Source: Pirellula sp.
GTDB taxonomy: Bacteria > Planctomycetota > Planctomycetia > Pirellulales > Pirellulaceae
Length of the DNA stretch: 64,000 bases
Direction of reading: 5' to 3'
Assembly (NCBI GenBank): GCA_021299695.1
Contig: JAJTEK010000022.1
Coordinates: 1 to 64,000 of the forward strand
The notes under the pieces are model-generated. The model searched no databases. It saw nothing but the letters and a program-made list of their open reading frames with translations, and was not told the DNA's origin. Made by a program: the position numbers and the translations under genes. The number at the start of each line of letters is the position of its first letter. Position 1 is the stretch's first letter. Positions 46,443 through 56,080 of this stretch are shown one piece after another.

Positions 46443-47594
46443 ATGACACTCGCATGGCAACTGGCGATGTCCCGCCCGTCCAGACGCTTGACACTTCTGT
46501 TTTTCCTTGTGGTGACCTCGGGAGGCTCGCTCGCCCAGAATCCATCCCAAGAGGAGGTGCTGGACCTCTACCGCGCCGCTTCTGATGCCTATGCGCATCA
46601 AGACTGGGAATTAGCTAGCGAACGTTTTCGCCAAGTCGCTCACTTGCGCCCAGCAACCCCACTTGCAATGGAGTCTGGTTTTTACGATTTGCTAGCGATG
46701 CATCGGCGAATGCAAATCGCAAACCTTCGGGAGGCTTCAACAAGTGAAGATCCGAACACTTTGCCCGAGATGAATCGTCTCCGATTCGCTCAGGCCTGTT
46801 CGGATTGGCATTGCTTGGCCAGCAGTTGGATGCAATCGCAAGGGATCCCGAAACCCCCCAATTACGTCGAAACTCTTACCGTACGCATCGAATCGGTCCT
46901 GCGAATCGAAATCGAGCAAGCTTTCGCATCAAGGAACTACCGCAAAACGCTAAGCCTACTGAATCAAATCCAGCGACAGGCCACTACCGAATCCCTTGAG
47001 CTCGAACTCCTCGGCCTCGAATGCTACGTGCAACTCCAACGATGGACCGATGCGTAAAACTCTGTGCAGTCGTTGCAGCTTCGCGTTGAAGAAGAGCTTG
47101 CGCAGATCCCCCCGCCCGACTGGATTGAGCGTTTTCTGCTTCGACAAGCCGAAGTCGCGATGGTTTTGGCAAAATGGAAAGATGCCGAATCTACCGTTTG
47201 GAAAATTCGTACTCACTTTCCCGAATGCAAGGTATCGGCCCAAGTCGATTATGTTCTAGCACGATGCTGGATTCACGAGGCCAAATTCGAGCAAGCAAGG
47301 CAATTGCTAGCATCGATTTTGGAAAGCCATCGAGACACATCGGGTGACCTTCAGGCGAAAACCTGGTGGACACTCGCCGAATCCCACTTAATGCAACGCA
47401 ATTACCACCAAGCACATGCGTGTTACGAACAGGTTTTGAAAATCGCCGTCGATTCCAAATGGGCTCAATTGGCACAACGTCAAATGGCAATGTGTCGAGA
47501 AGCCTCTGAAAGTGCGATAGCAGATAGATCGAAGGCGAACAACTCCGCAGCGGTTCGTTCCACTCAAAAACAAATGCCCAAACAATCCCGATGA
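46443..47594 (+). pseudogene. TPR-repeat exported protein gene interrupted by an in-frame stop
   Basis: Signal peptide (MTLAWQLAMSRPSRRL, then a hydrophobic run, cleaved near SLAQ) and helical TPR-like repeats (AYAHQDWELASERFRQVAHLRPATPL, later AKFEQARQLLASILE). The frame ends in TAA at 47055-47057 and then continues in the same frame (NSVQSLQLRVEEELAQ) to 47594, with the repeat pattern kept on both sides. One substitution would restore 383 residues. A GTG at 47064 could restart translation of the second half. It overlaps exbB by ATGA, and such TPR proteins usually serve the ExbB/ExbD complex as periplasmic partners. Confidence 0.7.
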
Positions 47595-48583
47595 CTTCCT
47601 CGCTAGGCCTAGCCGCGAAACTATTCACGATCACCCTTGGGTGGGTTTCGCTATTGCTGTGCGCTTGGGCCCAGACGGCCAGCGCACAGAATGGTCGATG
47701 GAATCCAAATCCTCCGACGACTGCACCGGGGTTTTCCAATCAGCCTTCCAATCAGCCTACCGGATTTCCATCGACGGCGCGACCTACGCAAAGCGTGGCC
47801 AACAACGATCCACGCATCGCTTCACTTCCTGCTCCCGGATCGAATGTCAATTATTCGTCGGGTTCGGTTACCAATGGACTCTCGGAGGAATCGACGAAAC
47901 CAAAAATCGCTACGCGGAACTTGCTCCAGGTTTTTTACGACGGGGGGTGGATGATGTATCCGATCGCCTTGTGTTCTTTTGGCCTGACGGTCTTCGCGTT
48001 CGAACGTTCGATAGCGCTTCGACGTTCCCGCGTCGTATCGCGTCCTTTTGTCAATCGGGTCATCGAGCAACTCCAACAGCAGTTGATCGATAAAGACGAG
48101 GCGATTGAGCTGTGCGAAAAAAGTGGAAGCCCGATGGCAAAGATTATGCTTTCGGCTCTTCGTCGCCATGGACGTCCTGCCGTTGAGGTCGAGCAAGCTG
48201 TTTTGGATTGCGGCGAACGCGAAAGCAACTTCCTGCGTCGCAACATGCGAGCCATTCTTGCTATCAGCAACGTCACTCCTCTTTTGGGTTTGCTAGGAAC
48301 GGTACTGGGGATGATCCAGTCCTTCAATGACATCTCGAATTCTCAAGCCATGGGCCGCCCGGAGTTGCTCGCAGGTGGGATTGGCCAAGCCCTTTTGACC
48401 ACTGCAGCCGGATTGCTCGTCGCCATCCCCGCTTACGTCGTCTACATCTTCTTCGTCGCTCGTATCGATAGTCTGATTATTGAATTGGATACTCACGCCC
48501 AGCGCCTCGTCGATATCATCAGCGCCGAAGGGCTGCAGGAAAACGAGGGCTCCCGGACTCGACGCCCCCGAAAAGCAGCTTAG
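47591..48583 (+). CDS. exbB: ExbB/TolQ/MotA-type proton channel protein
   Basis: A 330-residue inner-membrane protein with an N-terminal signal-like segment and a Pro-rich region (about 1-105), then the three TolQ helices: GGWMMYPIALCSFGLTVFA, NVTPLLGLLGTVLGMIQSF with the conserved Thr/Pro region, and GLLVAIPAYVVYIFF. With the ExbD below it forms a proton-motive-force driven motor. No TonB-like gene is visible, so the downstream effector is unclear. ATGA overlap with the TPR gene and 18 nt to exbD indicate one operon. Confidence 0.9.
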   Translation: MTSSLGLAAKLFTITLGWVSLLLCAWAQTASAQNGRWNPNPPTTAPGFSNQPSNQPTGFPSTARPTQSVANNDPRIASLPAPGSNVNYSSGSVTNGLSEESTKPKIATRNLLQVFYDGGWMMYPIALCSFGLTVFAFERSIALRRSRVVSRPFVNRVIEQLQQQLIDKDEAIELCEKSGSPMAKIMLSALRRHGRPAVEVEQAVLDCGERESNFLRRNMRAILAISNVTPLLGLLGTVLGMIQSFNDISNSQAMGRPELLAGGIGQALLTTAAGLLVAIPAYVVYIFFVARIDSLIIELDTHAQRLVDIISAEGLQENEGSRTRRPRKAA

Positions 48584-48601
48584 CCCCAGAGGTCCACGCG
48601 T

Positions 48602-49036
48602 ATGCCTCTTAAAACCTCTAGCGACGAAGAGCTCCCAGCGATCAATCTGACCAGCATGATCGATGTGCTTTTCTTGCTGATCATCTTTTTTATGGTAGGA
48701 ACTCGCTTTAGCGAATCCGAACACCAGATCGCTTTGAAGTTGCCCAAGTCGACTTCGCCTGAGTCGATGATGGACCGTCCTGGCGCGAAAGTTGTCAACC
48801 TCTATGCCGATGGAACCATCGAGCTCGACGGTCGACGACTCAGCAGCGATCAACTTACCGAAATACTCGGACCTATGGTACGAAACTATCCAGACTTGCA
48901 AGTCCGATTTCGACCCGATACCGGGGTTCCGGTCGGACAAGCCAGCCAAGTCATGGAAGCCATTAGCCGATCGGGAGTTCAAGACATTCGGTGGGCAACG
49001 TCCGCTTCGGTCATGCCGGGGAATCGAACACGATAG
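48602..49036 (+). CDS. exbD: ExbD/TolR-type biopolymer transport protein
   Basis: A 144-residue single-pass protein: NLTSMIDVLFLLIIFFMVGT at the N-terminus carries the conserved Asp of ExbD in its only transmembrane helix, and the periplasmic domain (about 40-135) is of TolR type. It completes the ExbB motor. The start of the next gene lies 9 nt downstream. Confidence 0.9.
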   Translation: MPLKTSSDEELPAINLTSMIDVLFLLIIFFMVGTRFSESEHQIALKLPKSTSPESMMDRPGAKVVNLYADGTIELDGRRLSSDQLTEILGPMVRNYPDLQVRFRPDTGVPVGQASQVMEAISRSGVQDIRWATSASVMPGNRTR

Positions 49037-49044
49037 ATCCCGCC

Positions 49045-50852
49045 ATGAACCTTTGGCCATACCCTCTGCTAGGAGCGATCGGAAACCCTGTCTCGGATCG
49101 CGCCTGGGCGATCTTTCTGGGGTGCTTCTTGGCTGCAGTTGCCGTCGGCTTGCTCGTGCTTTCCTGGACGCGATTGGGGCAGTCGAAGCTGCTTACCAAG
49201 TGCATTGCGATCGCCGTCTTGGCACACATCTGGTTGTTGCTCTACGCCTACGGAACTCGTATTCCCTACGGGAGCTCAGCGGATGGAACCGGTTCGCAAG
49301 GCACCCAGCTTGCCCTCGTGCAATCGAAGTCGTCGGTCTCCGTTGCCTGGACGCCCGAGGATTCGACCGCACTACCCCAGGACGATGAGCCCTGGTCGGA
49401 TCCTCCCAGCCTTCAGGAGACCGACACGACCGCTGTCGATACGTCCGAATACCCCAGGACCGATTCTGACTCGAATTCGACACCCCTTTGGAACCGCTCG
49501 CTCGAATCGCCAAGCGTCCCAGACTTTGCATTATCGAATACACAGGTCCTCGCACCCTCGGATCTGTCCGATGAGCACCTGCGTCATCTAGGTCAATTCG
49601 AGGAGCAATCCAGTACCGATTTGCCGCTCGATCCTGCGCTGCTGGCAGATAGCCTTGCGATGTCCTCAGAGCAGGTTCAAGGCTCTATGGACCCATCGGC
49701 GATGGAATCCACGCAGGCCTCTGCATCGAAGTCCAGGTCCGCGAGCTTCATCCCAGAAGCCTATCGCATGCGCTTGGCCCCTGAGCGGTTCGCCCACACG
49801 CTTAAAAATGGTGGCGATGCGAACACCGAACAAGCGGTCCGAGGGGCGCTGGAATTCCTGGCCAAGTCCCAGTCGCCCGATGGGTCCTGGAATGCTCAGG
49901 CCTACGGTGCCGGACAGCGCGCCGTGGCCCCCTCGGCTGAGGCACTCTACCGCTGTTTCTCGGAGCCGGACACACCCACAACGATGGCGGACCCTATGCT
50001 GCCTGCGTCCATCGAGGACTCTCGTATCTATGCCAACAGCAATTTCCCTCGGGAGATTTATCTGGACGTAATCAAATAGGACAACAACCTACGGTCCGCT
50101 ATGCTCGGATGTATAGCCATGGAATCGCCGCGATCGCTCTCGCAGAGGCTTATGCTCTGACTCAAGACCAAGATCTTTTGGCCCCCGTAAAAAGCGCAGT
50201 AGACTATTCGCTTAAAGCGATGAACCCAAGAACCGGTGGATGGCGATACGATTTCGCTTCAGAGGATCCCGGAGACACAAGCCAATTCGGTTGGCAAGCG
50301 ATGCTTCTCAACAGCGCTAGTGTCAGCAATGCCGCTCCCCTCGGAGGACACCACCGCGTCTTGCTCCAACGATTCCTCGACTCAGTCAGCACCGGAAAGT
50401 CCGGAGGTCTGGCCGTTTATCGAAACCTGAATCCTCCATCCCGCCCCGCTAGCGAACAAGCGTCGGTTGCAATGACGGCCGAGGCCTTTGCGATGCGCAC
50501 CATGCTGGGGCTTCCCATGTCGGCTCAAGCCACTCTGGAAGCAAAGCAAATGCTTTTGAGCCAACTGCCAGGCTCCTCCGAACCGAACTTCTACTACTGG
50601 TACTACGCTACCCTTGCGCTCTTTCAATCTCAACCGCACTCAGAGGCTTGGACCCTTTGGAACCAATCCATCAAAAGAGAACTCCTTGCGACGCAAGTGA
50701 GCCAAGGGGACGATGCAGGTTCATGGGACCCCCGATGCATCTGGGGAGGACACGGAGGGAGAATCTACACCACCGCGCTAGGTTGCATGTGTTTAGAAGT
50801 CTACTACCGTTATCTGCCGCTCTACCAATCCGATTCGCTGACCTCCCCCTAG
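49045..50852 (+). pseudogene. Terpene-cyclase-fold (alpha-toroid) membrane protein gene, frameshifted
   Basis: The first frame (49045-50079) has two to three transmembrane helices, a long Ser/Asp-rich region and the start of an alpha/alpha-toroid (ALEFLAKSQSPDGSW). The second (annotated from 50109) continues the toroid (MYSHGIAAIALAEAYALT, TGGWRYDF, GDTSQFGWQAM). Reading the second frame backwards gives TLPLFLGAGHTHNDGGPYAA and further conserved toroid sequence from about 49938, so the break is at about 49925-49940, with a possible small deletion. An intact gene would give about 600 residues. Such proteins commonly follow exbBD in planctomycetes. The catalytic DxDD motif of cyclases was not seen. 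Confidence 0.7.
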
Positions 50853-50872
50853 GATGCCTCCATCGAGCCCTT

Positions 50873-50909
50873 CTTGGCCACCATTCGGCTTTATGTCGGC
50901 GAGGCCAAA
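50873..50909. repeat. Interspersed palindromic repeat, copy 3
   Basis: A CTTGGCC...GGCCAAA element inverted with respect to copies 1 and 2, 20 nt after the stop of the toroid gene. Its arm reads ATTCGGC, matching the GCCGAATGG variant of copy 2 in reverse complement. Confidence 0.7.
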
Positions 50910-50924
50910 ACGTGCCGAGCTCTT

Positions 50925-50960
50925 CTTGGCCTCCGTCGGCTTTATGCCGGCGGGGCCAAG
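50925..50960. repeat. Interspersed palindromic repeat, copy 4
   Basis: The exact reverse complement of copy 1 at 9869-9904 over 36 nt, 15 nt after copy 3. The adjacent GCAGCTAC resembles the GTAGCTG next to copy 1. Confidence 0.85.
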
Positions 50961-50979
50961 ACTTGCAGCTACAGGGGTA

Positions 50980-51122
50980 GGCCCGCAATTTCCGCGCGAA
51001 CCGTCTCGGTCGACGATCCGCGTCGCCGCATTTCAAACAGCCATCGAGTACGAGTACCGTCCGCTAAGGCGGACTGAGTACCGCTTCGCTGAGCACGAGT
51101 ACGACGAAATCCGTTGCGAGGC
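50980..51122. repeat. 143-bp direct repeat, copy A
   Basis: Matches 51261-51403 over 143 nt with about eight substitutions and no gaps. It includes tandem GAGTAC motifs. Confidence 0.85.
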
Positions 51123-51260
51123 ACGAAAGAATTCCGTTGACCGAGTACGAGGAGGAGACTTTACACACGTCAACGACGCTCGATCGAGCACTTCGCTGCA
51201 ATGCTTTGTTCGTACTACTTCTCGTACTCGATTCGATCTAACATGGCGATTCGACCCCAA

Positions 51261-51403
51261 GGCCCGCAATTTCCGCGCGAACCGCCTCGGTCGACAATCC
51301 GCGTCGCCGCATTTCAAACAGCCAGCGAGTACGAGTACCGTCCGCTAAGTCGGACTGAGTACCGCTTCGCTGAGAACGAGTACGTCGCAATCCGATGCGA
51401 GGC
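51261..51403. repeat. 143-bp direct repeat, copy B
   Basis: Second copy, 281 bp downstream of copy A in the same orientation. Both copies give a similar reverse-strand frame starting MKCGDAD that is not otherwise protein-like. Confidence 0.85.
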
Positions 51404-51608
51404 GTTAACGCTTTCTTCATCGTATTTTCATCTGGTCTGCCAGCAATTCGGTCTTTGTTTGGATTGTATTTTGATTCTGTGAAGTTCGCGTGAATCCCGA
51501 ACCTTGCTTCTTTTCAGCTTACTACCTATCGCTATCCTGCGCCCGTCGAGTTCAGGCGTCCCTGAACAAGGAGTTTCTCTGTTTCGTTAGTTTAGAGGGG
51601 TAGAATTG

Positions 51609-52772
51609 ATGAGTCGTCAAATTTTCAGTTCGAGCAGTCGCCGCCGAGCGTTCACGCTCGTCGAACTGCTTGTGGTCATCGCAATCATCGGTATTCTCGT
51701 TGGGCTCTTGCTGCCAGCAGTCCAAGCCGCTCGTGAAGCCGCACGCCGAATGAGCTGCTCGAACAACGTCAAGCAAATCAGCTTGTCGGTCGCCAACCAC
51801 GAGTCGGCGTTCAAAAAGCTTCCACACAGCGGTCAGTGCGGATCGACCGGTAGCACCACGACGGTCTACATGATCCACTCGACTGCAACCCTCTTGCTCC
51901 CTTACATCGAGCAACAGTCGGTTTACAACCAATTCGATTTCACGACCAATTCGATCGCCCACTACGGTGCGTCCCCGAGCGGAAACGCGTTTTCGACCCC
52001 AAGTGGTTGCTTGATCCACCGCAGTTCCAAGGGCAAGGCGTTTGACGATCCGACCCATCCTTCGGGACAGTTGGCCGCTCAAACCCAAATCTCTACCTAC
52101 GTCTGTCCTTCGACACCTCTGGATGCCGGCACACGTGACCCAGTCAACCGACTCGGCGGTATCGATTACATGTTCATCGACCTGTCGGACATCGACCATC
52201 GAGTAGGATCGCCGACCTACGGGGCCCGCACTCCGAGCACCGATCCTCAATTGGCCGAAATGCGCGTTTCGGGGATGCTCGATTGCGAAGGCAGCCGTTT
52301 GGCATCGACCATCGACGGCACCTCGAACACCGTCCTGGTGATCGAAGATGCCGGTCGTGCCAATCCAGCCGTTACCAAGTTCGGTGCGTTGTCGGCCCGC
52401 AGGACCCCTGTTTCGACCCCCGCGTTCCCAGTCAATGCGATGGGCGGAGGTTCGAACGGTCGCCACATGTATGCTTGGGCTGATGCAGACGCCGTTACCA
52501 ACGGTTATTCGGGTCCAAGCAATACGATCGCTCCAGGATCCCGAACCGCGATGATCAACAACTACGGAAACATCATCGGTGGACCACCCGAGTGCCTCTG
52601 GTCGGTCAACAACTGTGGACCTAACGACGAACCTTTCGCCTTCCACGGCGCGGGTGCCAACGCTGGTTTCGGCGATGGCTCGGTCAAGTTCCTTTCGGCC
52701 AACACCGATGGGGTTGTCCTCAAGTGGATGGTCGGTCGAAACGATAGCCGTACCTACGAAATGCCGGAGTAA
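51609..52772 (+). CDS. DUF1559 domain protein with type II pseudopilin N-terminus
   Basis: A 387-residue member of the same family as the gene at 10098: [17 protein letters not shown] prepilin signal and helix, [15 protein letters not shown], and the C-terminal [17 protein letters not shown] signature. The start ATG at 51609 has AGGGG 10 nt upstream. A small lipoprotein gene follows by 9 nt, the arrangement often seen with DUF1559 genes, and both end at a strong terminator, so they are one transcript. Confidence 0.92.
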   Translation: MSRQIFSSSSRRRAFTLVELLVVIAIIGILVGLLLPAVQAAREAARRMSCSNNVKQISLSVANHESAFKKLPHSGQCGSTGSTTTVYMIHSTATLLLPYIEQQSVYNQFDFTTNSIAHYGASPSGNAFSTPSGCLIHRSSKGKAFDDPTHPSGQLAAQTQISTYVCPSTPLDAGTRDPVNRLGGIDYMFIDLSDIDHRVGSPTYGARTPSTDPQLAEMRVSGMLDCEGSRLASTIDGTSNTVLVIEDAGRANPAVTKFGALSARRTPVSTPAFPVNAMGGGSNGRHMYAWADADAVTNGYSGPSNTIAPGSRTAMINNYGNIIGGPPECLWSVNNCGPNDEPFAFHGAGANAGFGDGSVKFLSANTDGVVLKWMVGRNDSRTYEMPE

Positions 52773-52781
52773 TTGATCCTC

Positions 52782-53144
52782 ATGTTGCGTCTACTCCTCG
52801 TATTAGCTCTGGCTTGTGTTTCCATGGGTTGCCAAGCCAAAGTGCCACTGATGAACACTCCTGTTGACGTGGTCGGCAAACTGACCAAAGCAGGGAAACC
52901 TGTTGGGAATGTAACGCTGACGTTGCAACCACTCGAGACCGGTCATATGGTGCCGATGAAGGTCGGAGCCGATGGATCCTTTAAGGGGAACATCGTCCCG
53001 GGCAAATATGCCTACTATCTTTCCGCGAATGAAGACGGTGGAGAGTCGGCCCTTCAAGGGCTTGACGCTTCACTCAAGGAAGCCAATTTGCAACGCACCG
53101 TGACGGTTCAGGCAGGTCAGTCGAGTATGGAAGTGAACCTGTAG
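52782..53144 (+). CDS. Small lipoprotein with a carboxypeptidase-regulatory-like beta domain
   Basis: A 120-residue protein: short basic N-terminus, hydrophobic segment (4-15) and Cys17 (VSMGC) as the likely lipidation site, followed by a predicted beta-sandwich (VVGKLTKAGKPVGNVTLTLQP, GSFKGNIVPGKYAYYL, VTVQAGQSSMEVNL). That pattern is common in carboxypeptidase-regulatory-like domains. Function is unknown, but linkage to the DUF1559 gene is likely. ATG 52782 was preferred over TTG 52773. Confidence 0.75.
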   Translation: MLRLLLVLALACVSMGCQAKVPLMNTPVDVVGKLTKAGKPVGNVTLTLQPLETGHMVPMKVGADGSFKGNIVPGKYAYYLSANEDGGESALQGLDASLKEANLQRTVTVQAGQSSMEVNL

Positions 53145-53205
53145 ACCTTGATGATTCAACAACCTTGGCTCTGAACGAGATTCAAGCGAAGAGTTCACAA
53201 AATCC

Positions 53206-53240
53206 AAAAGGACGATGGATAAAACCATCGTCCTTTTTTT
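53206..53240 (+). terminator. Rho-independent terminator after the DUF1559-lipoprotein pair
   Basis: AAAAGGACGATGG pairs perfectly (13 bp) with CCATCGTCCTTTT around ATAAAA and continues into a run of seven T. It lies 62 nt after the lipoprotein stop. Confidence 0.92.
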
Positions 53241-53286
53241 CTTTGTCATTCCGAGCGTGGGGTTCCTTGGGCAAGCCCCATTGCCT

Positions 53287-55261
53287 TTAGGGTACGATTT
53301 TCAGCTCTTGTCCCATCAGCACCCAAGCTTTCGGTGCTTGTTTGCCCGACCAGTCGATCGATCGGAGCAGCAACCGAATCGAATCGCCTCGGAATCCTTG
53401 CACTTGAAGGACTGCGGAGAGCTTGGACTCAAGAGTCCCTAGCAAACCTGAATTGGCAACAGCGTCGCTTGCGGTACCGGTCGCTTCGGACAGACCAAAA
53501 ATATCCGTGTCCTCTTCGCGACCTCCGAGCAGGCTTCCGAGATCCAAACCGCCAGAAGCTTCCGGCCGATGAATGACCTTGAACTTCTCGATTTTCGCGT
53601 TCTTGGCAACCATTCCGATCGCATCGTCGAGTCCACCGATCTGGTCGACCAATCGATGCGATTTGCGAAGCGATCTGAAGGAATTTGTCGTAAATCGTTC
53701 CGACCGATTTTTGCATCAAATCGATCTCTTCTTCGCTCCAGGCGTGGTCTAAGGCATTCATCCCTGCGACCGGATCGAGTGTGACCGATTCGACATGCAC
53801 CCCGAGGCGGCGAGCCAAGGCTCCTGCGCTGAGCTTCATCGAGAAGACCCCGATCGAACCGGTGATCGTCCCCTGTTCGGCGAAGATCGGTGATCCGATG
53901 CAAGTAACCCAATAGCCTCCCGACGCGGCAACCTCGCCCATCGAAAACACCAGTGGCTTTTTCTTGGCACAAGCTTCAAGCGCCTGGCGTATTGCTTCGC
54001 TGGCAGTAGCACTCCCACCGGGAGAATTGATACGAACAACGACCCCTTTGACCTTTTCGTCAGCCGTGAGTTCCTCGATCAACTTGACCGTCGGCCCTGA
54101 GACGATGGCGCTGGCATTGGCCTGCTTTCCATCTTCAATCGCCCCGCTCAAATGCACCACAGCGATCGATTCGTCTTTGATTTTCATAGCGCCCTTGGGG
54201 GGGGCCATGGCCTGTCCCATCAATTCAAAAATAGAAAGCTCCTTCTTAGGCTTGGCCTTGGGCATCGTCCACTCATAGCCTTCACCAAGACTGTCCATGA
54301 CAGTTTTTTGCAAGGAGCCATAGGGAACCAGTCGGTCGACTAAGCGGTTAGCTAGAGCTTCGGCAGGCAAGAGGATTCTCTGCTTTTGGAGTTCTCGAAC
54401 CGTACCGACCGAAAGCCCACGTCCTTTGGCAATTCGGGATACTTGTGCGTTGTTGATCGAATCGAGCATCGCTAGGTAATGCTCCTTGAGGTGCTTGGAC
54501 ATCACCGAGTTGACATACGGTTCGACGGCACCTTTGAAGTCCCCGGCGCGGGTTACCGAAGCTTGAATACCCAACAAGTTCATCGCATCGCGGTAGAACA
54601 TCGTCTCCATCGACGACGATGGCATGTCGATGCCCCCGAGGTCTGCCATGAGGATCTCGTCACACCCCGAGGCAATCGACAACTGGACGTTACCGGCCGA
54701 TTCCAACCAAGCGATTAATTTCTTACCATGACCGCGAAGATGCTCGAGATGTCGAGAGAACTCATCCAACTGCGCAGGATTCATCGAGAGCGAAGGGGAC
54801 GAAAGGTCCAGAACAACATGGGTAACGAGCTCCTCGTGACTAAGCTCATCGAGGTAATCGCAGAGTTTATAAAATCCTTTGGGTTTCCCAAGCCCACCGC
54901 CGAGGACAAGATCCATTGGATTCAGTCCGCCGGCACCGGGCAAGTCGACATACTCGCCACTGAGGGGAACGACCCGCACTTGCTTTTTGGCAGGAGCTTT
55001 CTCCGGCTTTTTTTCCTCTTGTTTGTCAGCTTTGTCAGCTTTTTTGTCAGCCTGTTGTTGCTCCGCTGGTACTGCCGTCGCCGCAGCTTGGGACTCTTGG
55101 GGCGGAGCCTCGGGGGCTTTTTCCTGCGCTAGGCTAGGTGGGGATAGAATTCCACCTGCGACCGCGAGCAACCCCAAACTCGCCCAGTTCTTAAGTGACC
55201 AATTCCCAACTGAAAGAGCTCGAAAACGACACGATTTGTGCCACGATAAGCGAATAGACAT
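53287..55261 (-). pseudogene. sppA: Signal peptide peptidase SppA gene with frameshift and internal deletion
   Basis: Exported protein (signal at about 1-45, then an Ala/Glu/Lys/Gln-rich region) with two ClpP-like halves. The second contains the active-site region GGSATASEAI and MGEVAASGGYW with the nucleophile Ser, and GTITGSIGV. The frame then runs to SVGTIYDKFLQIAS and switches: the family continuation LVDQIGGLDDAI is found only in the next frame (to 53287). Between them about 25 residues normally present (the segment with a GRVWTG motif) are absent, so there is a deletion near 53660-53680 whose length is not a multiple of three. A short ATCGC repeat flanks the junction. The protein probably is inactive unless this is an assembly error. 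Confidence 0.7.
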
Positions 55262-55402
55262 GTCGGTGTAGAAAAAAATGAAAGTGGATGATCGATTCGA
55301 AACCACAGAGGAATCCGTTTTGAGCGAAACGCAGCTTTCGTTAAACTGACGGTTCAACGCATTACCTCCGCGGACCTATCATAATTGTAATCAGAAACAC
55401 CC

Positions 55403-56080
55403 ATGATCGTGACAATCGACGGGCCTGCCGGGGCCGGAAAGAGCTCCGTAGCCCTGAAACTCGCCGAAAATCTGGGGTTTTTCTTTCTCGACACCGGGGC
55501 GATGTATCGATGCGTGACGCTCGCGTGCATGAGAGCCCAGGTCGATCTTCATGATCCGGCTGCAACCCTCGAGGTCGCCAACTGCTGTCAAATCGATTTG
55601 GCAAAGGGTTCTGTGGTACTGAATCGGCGCGACGTGACCCGCGAGATCCGAAATCCAGCGGTCGCCAAGGCGATCAAGACCATCGCGGAAAATCCCGAAA
55701 TCCGAGAACTATTGGTTCAGCAGCAACGCCGAATCTGCGCGGGGCAAGACTGCGTTACCGAAGGGAGAGACCAAGGTACCGTGGCTTTTCCGAACGCAGA
55801 GTGCAAGATCTTTCTGACTGCGACAGCCGAGGAACGAGCCAGGAGGCGATATCAACAACTCCTCGATGCGGGCATCGATGCGGATTTCGATGAGATTTTG
55901 ACCCAGCAAAATCAACGCGACGCGAATGACTCCAATCGCCTCACCGGACCTTTGATCGCCGCACCCGATGCCATCGTGGTTGCAACCGATGGCATGAGTG
56001 AGCAGCAAGTGCTCGATAAACTCCTGGAAATCGTGCGCTCTCGCCGTAGCGGACTCTCTAGCCAATCCGTCACAAAATGA
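55403..56080 (+). CDS. cmk: Cytidylate kinase
   Basis: Phosphorylates CMP and dCMP with ATP. The 225-residue protein starts with IDGPAGAGKSS (P-loop) and DTGAMYR, contains GRDQGTVAFPNAECKIFL and ends with the usual lid and C-terminal helix. ATG 55403 opens the protein. It overlaps the acyltransferase gene by ATGA, so both are translated in a coupled manner. It is divergent from sppA. Confidence 0.93.
   Translation: MIVTIDGPAGAGKSSVALKLAENLGFFFLDTGAMYRCVTLACMRAQVDLHDPAATLEVANCCQIDLAKGSVVLNRRDVTREIRNPAVAKAIKTIAENPEIRELLVQQQRRICAGQDCVTEGRDQGTVAFPNAECKIFLTATAEERARRRYQQLLDAGIDADFDEILTQQNQRDANDSNRLTGPLIAAPDAIVVATDGMSEQQVLDKLLEIVRSRRSGLSSQSVTK

Larger units (their letters stand above)
50853..51608. 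other. Repeat-rich intergenic region before the second DUF1559 gene
   Basis: A 756-nt noncoding gap. It holds palindromic repeat copies 3 and 4 and a 143-bp direct repeat pair, all listed separately. A long frame across 50854-51348 is only a by-product of the repeats: the two repeat copies are read in different frames. Confidence 0.7.

Noticed and set aside
50854-51348. 164-aa frame over the repeat region
   Set aside because: The two 143-bp repeat copies fall in different frames within it, so it is not under coding constraint.
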